Assembly (NCBI GenBank): GCA_007449985.2
Contig: VIIQ02000020.1
Coordinates: 186,001-250,000 of the forward strand
Length of the DNA stretch: 64,000 nt
Reading direction: 5' to 3'
Source of the DNA: Desmodesmus armatus
Lineage: Eukaryota > Chlorophyta > Chlorophyceae > Sphaeropleales > Scenedesmaceae
Shown in pieces: positions 58,723 to 64,000 of this stretch (within the stretch, counting starts at the first letter, position 1; each line of letters starts with the position of its first letter). The position numbers and the translations under genes were made by a program. Under the pieces are notes generated by a model. It saw only the letters and a program-made list of their open reading frames with translations. It was not told the DNA's origin and ran no database searches.

Positions 58723-60193
58723 CGTCTTGACCGCCTGCAACAAGCTGTTGGCTGCAGCGCACTTGGCTGTTAGCTTGGTTGTGGGGATGGCTGTGCGGAG
58801 GGTCTCTGATTGTCCCACTGCACAGACGGTGAGTCTTGTACATGTACCTGTTATGGGGTTTCCAGTGAGAGTGTGACCGGGCATAGGCGCCTAAGGGTGC
58901 CTCTCAACTGTTCTGTGCAGTGCTTGAAAGGTTTGGGTCACCCAAACCCCACACGATGTTGGGTGTGTTTGCTGCTGTTGCAAGTGTGTGAGCCGTTTTG
59001 AGGCAGCCACCGCACCTGGCAGGACAGCACAGCTGTCTTTCCACCTCTGCTGCTTTGTATCTCTCTTTGTTGTGAAATTGTGTATCTCTCTTCGAGGTGT
59101 ATGTGTTATGTATGTGTGCGCTGGACCGTCCATCTGAGCATGCAGTTGGTGCAGCTAGCTGCATGGGGCAGCGGCGTGTTGACACTTGACTTGTACTGCT
59201 GGCAAGCAGTCTATGCATGTCAGCAGGACAGTCACGGATGTATCAATAAAGTTGTATGTGGCTGACTTGCCTGGTGATTGTATCTACATCACTCTGTTGG
59301 CAAAGGGTCTTGTAGTTGTGTGGGCGAACAGCTGGACTCTGCTTCTGTTTGCGTTGAGTTGCAGCATGCGGTCAGTACTGCGCTTGATGCATGCGCTCGT
59401 GTTTTGGAGCCCTTCGTGTTCTTTGTTGTGTTATGCAGCAGCGGCGCGGCCAGCTTGATGTACATGTTCTGTTGTCAACAACCCTGTACATGCGTACTGT
59501 ACAGTAACTCAATGTGATGGGGTGTGTGATGGGGATGGAGAAGGGTCAGCTGGAGGCAAGGCTCGCCACCGTGATGTTTTCTCATGATCTGGGCGTGTGT
59601 TGATTATCAGGGCTGTAGCGGTGTTGCATCTTGACTGTTGGCATTGTAGGTTGAGGTGTGCGCCTGGGCTGAAGACTGAGAGAGTAGGCCCAGTAGTTAT
59701 GTAGCCCCAAGAGAGACCGTACGCTGGGTAGCTTATATGTAAGTGCAGGTGCCGCTGTTACAGTGGAAGTGGCACTTTCAGCTGGAGCAGTTAGGGAAAG
59801 TGTGCGGACCACTGGCGGACCTAAGCGGACCCTCAGGCAATGACCGGTGCGGACCTGTGCGGACTCCCTGCCCCCACCATGACTGGCTCATGCCTTAGCA
59901 CCCCCTCCTCAATGCCCTCACACCCCCCCAGTGCTGGACTGCATTTGGCCGCTCACAGCAGACAGTCACCCAGTAAACCTGACGTGGCACCAAAGCACAA
60001 GCAATGATATATGCAGCGCGTTCGATCATTAATTTACAACAGAAACAATACTGCAACTGGTAAGGGGCTATGCGGACGCATAACATCAACGACTGAAGGA
60101 TCGATCAAACTCGGTGATCACAACAACAACTTCAAGATCAGCCAACGACCAACTTGCACCACAACCTGGCATCTTGCGCCCCCAAAACAATTA
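58723..60193. other. Convergent spacer between pyruvate kinase and the recombinase gene
   Basis: No gene seen. Contains the 3' ends of both convergent genes. An aataaa lies at about 59243 and a tgtaa at about 59737, possible polyadenylation signals. The phrase gcggac is repeated several times at 59805-59865. Confidence 0.45.
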
Positions 60194-63133
60194 TTAACAA
60201 CGTGTTGCCGGCCCACAACCCCTGCTCCTTTGGTTGGCCCTGCCAGCCCTGCTGCCAGCCCTGGCCCTCGCCCGCGGCGGCTGCTGCTCCTGTGCCTCCC
60301 CTGCTGCCCCCTCCTCCCCCTCCCCCTGCACCTGCTGCCGGCGCCGCTTGGGCCTGCCGGGCCGTGCAGCACCAGCAGCTGCAGCTGCCTGGCCAGCAGC
60401 TGCCAGGCCGCTGCTGCTGTCACTCTCTGCTGCCACCTTGGTGCCCTTCTTCTTGAGGTACTTGGTGAAGTAAGCCGAGGGCTTCATCTTGTACTCCAAG
60501 TCCAGCGCTGCTGCTGCATCTGCGTAGCTGGCGATGTCATCGGCACTGTGTGCTGCTGTCAGCTGCTTGGCCCTGCCCTTCACAACTCCCCAGAGCATCC
60601 TGTGGTCGCTCCAGCGGCGCTTGTCACACCCCTTGCGCCAGCTGGAGCCTACCTTCTCAAGCTCTATCCGTGTCTGGCTGTAGCCGGGGGCCTGCTCATC
60701 AGTGTACCAGCTGGTGTACTGCCGGAAGGTGGAGAAGGCGCTCATTGCAGGCACAGGGCCAGGCTCAGCCACGCTGCTCTCGCCCCCAGCTGCGTCCCCA
60801 ACAGCAGCAGCAGCAGCAGCAGCACCTGCAGCAGGAGGTATCTGCTGCATGCCTGCCCCAGGTGGCGCTGGCCCCAACATGCCTCCCAAACCCTGACCTC
60901 CCTGCTGCTCTGAGAGCTTTCCTACGATGTAATCCCCCAATGCCACCATGACCTGCGCTGAGCGTCCCATGTCTGACCTGTAGCCAAGCGCTGCTGCTGT
61001 CGCAGGCAACCTGCTGATGGTGGGCTCCAGGAACCCAAAGGGGTTGCCACTCAGCTGCAGGGCGGGCTGCTGAAGAGCAGCAGCAGCTTGCAAGACAGAC
61101 TGCTGCTGCTGCTGCTCCTGCTGCAAACCAGCCCGTGCATTGCTGGCCACCTGCTGCTCAAGGCTATTCAGCAGTGCGAGCCCTTCTGGGCCAACATGCG
61201 ACCGCAGCTGCTGCAGCAAAGCAGCAGTCGCCTGCTGCTGCTGTCCCTGCTGTTCCTGCTGCGGCAGCTGCTGTGGCGGCTGCTGGAAGACGTGCTGCTG
61301 CTGCTGCTGCTGCGGCAGCTGCTGAAAGAGCTGCTGCTGTGCATGGAGTGGCCAGCCTGCAGCCGCTGCTGCTGCTGTAGCTGCTGTGGGACCAGGCTGC
61401 TGCCAGAGCTGCTGGTTGCCCATGGAATGGCCAGGCTGCAGCCGCGGCTGCTGCTGCTTCAGCTGCTGTGGGACCAGACCTGCACGCCAAGGCTGTGCGG
61501 CACACATGCCAGCAATGTGCTGCTGCTGTTGCTGCTCCTCCTCCTCACCCAGCCACCAGCTGTGGGTGTGATCACCAGGGGAGACGGCTGCGCGAGCAGC
61601 AAACTGTGAGCGAGGCCTCATCCCCCCTGCCGGTGAGTAAAACATGGGGCTGCTGACCATCTGCTGCTGGTGGCCTGGCTCTTCAACCTCATACATCTGC
61701 ATGATGTCAGCTGCCTCCTGCCTGCTGTGCTGTGCTGGACCCTGCTGCTGCTGTTGGCGTGGGCGGCGCTGCTGCTGCTGCTGCTGCTGCTGCTGCCGCG
61801 GTGGCTGCCGCTGCCGCAACACACGGGCTTGCCCCTCGGGCATGTCTTCTGGCTCCTGCACATGCACAAATGGCATACATGCAGAGGTGATGAGCATTGT
61901 CAGCACTTTGCCGGCCCAGGTGTGATTGAAAAGCGGTGATCTTCTCAGGCAGCACAACTGAGTTTGAATAGCTGGTAGGCACGCGCCTGCTGTCTCTGCA
62001 GAAGAAACCCGTGTGAAGTGCACTCCCGCTCACCTCGCTTTCTGCTGCCGGCGCCTCCTCACTTGCCCCATCTGCCTCTGCTGCTGCCTCTTCCTCAGCA
62101 GCAACAAGCTCCTCCCGCTGCTGCTGCAGTTCTGCCAACTGTGCAGCACTGAGGCCATCTGGGCCACACTTCAGCTGCTGCAGGATAGCAGCCAGTTCCT
62201 CTTCTTCAGAGACTGGCTGCTGCTGCCTCTGCTGCTGCAATCCGACCTGGCCATGGCTGCTGCCTGCAGCTGCTGGTGGCGGCTCGCCTGCTGCTGCTGC
62301 TGCTGCTGCTGCTGGTGGTGGTGACGACTCGGCGGCTGCAGCCGCAGTCGCCGTAGTGCTGCTGGCCTGCAGCTGCTTCTGTGCCTCTTGACGCAGCTCC
62401 AGCAGGCCCTGCTGCAACTGCTGCTGCATGTCTGTGACACCCTGAAGGGCCATGCCCAGCATCTCCTTCTCAGTCACAGGCTTGTCCACCCAAATGGCAC
62501 CACTGTCCTTGGCCAGCTTGAAGCGCCGCATCTGGTCCCTGGATAATTCACAACACAACAGCAGTGGCAGGAACAGTGGCAAAGCAGCGCACTCCAAAAA
62601 TTGCAAGCACAGCATGTGTAAACACCATGGGTTGCACGTAGGGGCATGTACAAAGCCTATGGCCCTTACCCCCCCCCCCTCCTGCATCTGCTTGTGTGCT
62701 GTCAATCTTACCTGACTAGTGCTGCCTGTGGTCCCTTCAGCAGCAGGTTGTAGACAGGGTTGTTGGTGTACTTGGTGGGCCTGTCAGGGTCTGTCACCAC
62801 CTCCAGGAAGTCCTGCCACACCACGCCTGCCAGGTATGGCAACAGGTCTGCCATGCCCCTTGCTGACACCGGCACTGGCCGCCCAGCGGCATCTGCAGCT
62901 GCAATGCTGGCCCTGAAGGCAGCTGCACAGGGCAGCAGCAGGTCGATGATGGGCTGTGGTGTCAGGACCATGAGCGCAGGCCTCCAGTACTGGTCGTAGG
63001 GGTGGGCGTGCGGCCAGTTGCCCATGACCAGCAGGGTCGAAGGCTTGAGGGCTGTCAGGAGGTACACCCTTGTCAACGAGTGCAAGCGCCAACCGCCAAA
63101 GCGGCAGGTGTCCTAGACACACATACACACGCA

Positions 63134-63164
<31 letters not shown>

Positions 63165-64000
63165 ATAGCAGCAGCAGAGTGGCACTTTTGTGTGTGCAGC
63201 TGCATCACCAGGGCGTACAACATTATCCTAGCTGAACGAGCATGCAGTATGCATCATAGCTACATGTGTAACAAGAATGCATGTCATGCCCATGTCTTGC
63301 CCCTCGCCCACTTGATCCCTCCAGTACCCACCTCCTCAGGCACGCCTGCCTCGTCTGCTTTACGCACAGTGTGGTACCGGGGGGCATGTGTCACCTTCTT
63401 GATGCGTATGTCCAGGGCCATGTAGATCTTTGCGAACCGTGCCCTGTGCCCGCCGTACGACAGGCTGCTGCTGAAATCCTTCCTGCCGGGCCAGATCTTC
63501 ACAGTCAGGAAATCCCGGCTGCAGGGGTCAGGGAACACCTCACCACCCAGTGTGAAGCGGGTCACAAAGTAGCGGCCGAGGGCAGACTGCACATCTAGCA
63601 GCGGCTCCTTGTGCCTCAGGCAGCCCTTGGTGGCCAGCTTGCCACCTTGGTTCTTGCCAAAGGTCTGCAGGATGCCGATCACCCAGCAGTGTGCAGGCCC
63701 TGAAGACATGCAAGCAATAACAGCAGCAACATGTGTCAGAACCTGTGCCACAGGCTTGCAATCAACAGCGTGGCTGCAGCTAAGCAAAGCAAATCCCTTC
63801 TGATGAAAATACGTAATGAAGTTGGCATGCAGTATCTCACCTATGCAGGTGCGCAGCAAGGGTGGTGTGAGCTCACACAGCCGCCGCTCTCGCACGTCAT
63901 CTCCCCTGCCTGCTGTGAAAGACATGGCTAGCAGCATGCTCAGGTCCCTGGCGTCTATGGCCTTGGGAGAGGCCAGCGAGTGGTCAGCAATCTTCACAAG
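60194..64000 (-). CDS. Crypton-like tyrosine recombinase with GCR1_C-like domain (5' end outside window)
   Basis: Minus-strand exons in phase: beyond 64000-63841, 63699-63332, 63112-62712, 62538-62034, 61855-60194, giving over 1030 residues. The catalytic domain shows the tyrosine recombinase set: box-A Arg (TAGRGDDVRERRL), HxxR (VTHAPRYHTVRKADEAGV), Trp of FGGWRLH, and Tyr of SLTRVYLLTAL. The layout HAPR ... GV ... GGW ... Y matches the Ndc10/Crypton class. A long Gln/Ala/Pro linker with polyQ follows. A C-terminal domain (FRQYTSWYTDEQAPGYSQTR, LEKVGSSWRKG, WSDHRMLWGVVKGRA) resembles the GCR1_C DNA-binding fold found in Cryptons. The protein ends in Arg/Lys-rich AT-hook-like sequence (RPGRPKRRRQQ). 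It may be a mobile element or a host gene derived from one. Confidence 0.75.

Noticed and set aside
60011..60913. 300-codon plus-strand frame
   Set aside because: Antisense to the recombinase C-terminal exon, whose residues match a DNA-binding domain; the plus-strand translation is Leu/Pro/Cys low complexity.

Overview
The window is nuclear DNA of a eukaryote, most likely a chlorophycean green alga. The evidence is: genes split into 3 to 14 exons with clean GT..AG introns; coding sequence rich in CAG/CTG triplets (long Gln, Ala and Ser runs); algal protein types (OPR/RAP organelle RNA-binding proteins, an algal BTB-BACK family, a plastid pyruvate kinase of the alpha type with an N-terminal extension); and abundant minisatellites and G homopolymers. 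There are no operons, Shine-Dalgarno signals or CRISPR arrays. Exon models were joined by hand from reading frame, splice dinucleotides and phase. The named models close exactly in phase, except for three places where one base appears to be missing.

Layout. 1603-7123 (+): secreted copper monooxygenase (LPMO, AA15-like) with Cys-rich repeats and a CBM14 chitin-binding domain. 8860-13829 (+): translation factor eIF5, with a SINE-like element in intron 10 and a one-base deletion in exon 11. 14491-16644 (+): unrecognised protein with one membrane segment. 20329-26503 (+): BTB-BACK protein whose second intron holds a 3.67-kb CACTA-type transposon with terminal inverted repeats and a possible target duplication. 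26.8-28.05 kb: 70-bp minisatellite. 30055-31551 (-): tentative ARM/HEAT-like gene. 31805-34343 and 36281-38665 (+): two tandem paralogues with OPR-type repeats and a C-terminal RAP domain. 44238-46787 (-): secreted Cys-rich protein whose last two exons lie in an apparently identical 895-bp tandem duplication. 48602-58462 (+): plastid-type pyruvate kinase in 14 exons. 60194-64000 (-, 5' end outside the window): Crypton-like tyrosine recombinase with a GCR1_C-like DNA-binding tail.

The most unusual feature is the pyruvate kinase locus. From exon 6 to the last exon, most exons are accompanied by one or more decayed partial copies of themselves in the adjoining intron or flank. Exon 8 has seven copies, five of them spaced about 147 bp apart. 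The same style of short local duplication appears in the Cys-rich gene, in the OPR repeats and in an eIF5 intron, so this genome seems to generate short direct duplications at a high rate.

The genes do not form one pathway. They are a neighbourhood of housekeeping genes (eIF5, pyruvate kinase), secreted or wall proteins (LPMO, Cys-rich protein), organelle gene-expression factors (OPR/RAP pair) and mobile-element genes (CACTA element, Crypton-like recombinase, SINE-like piece).
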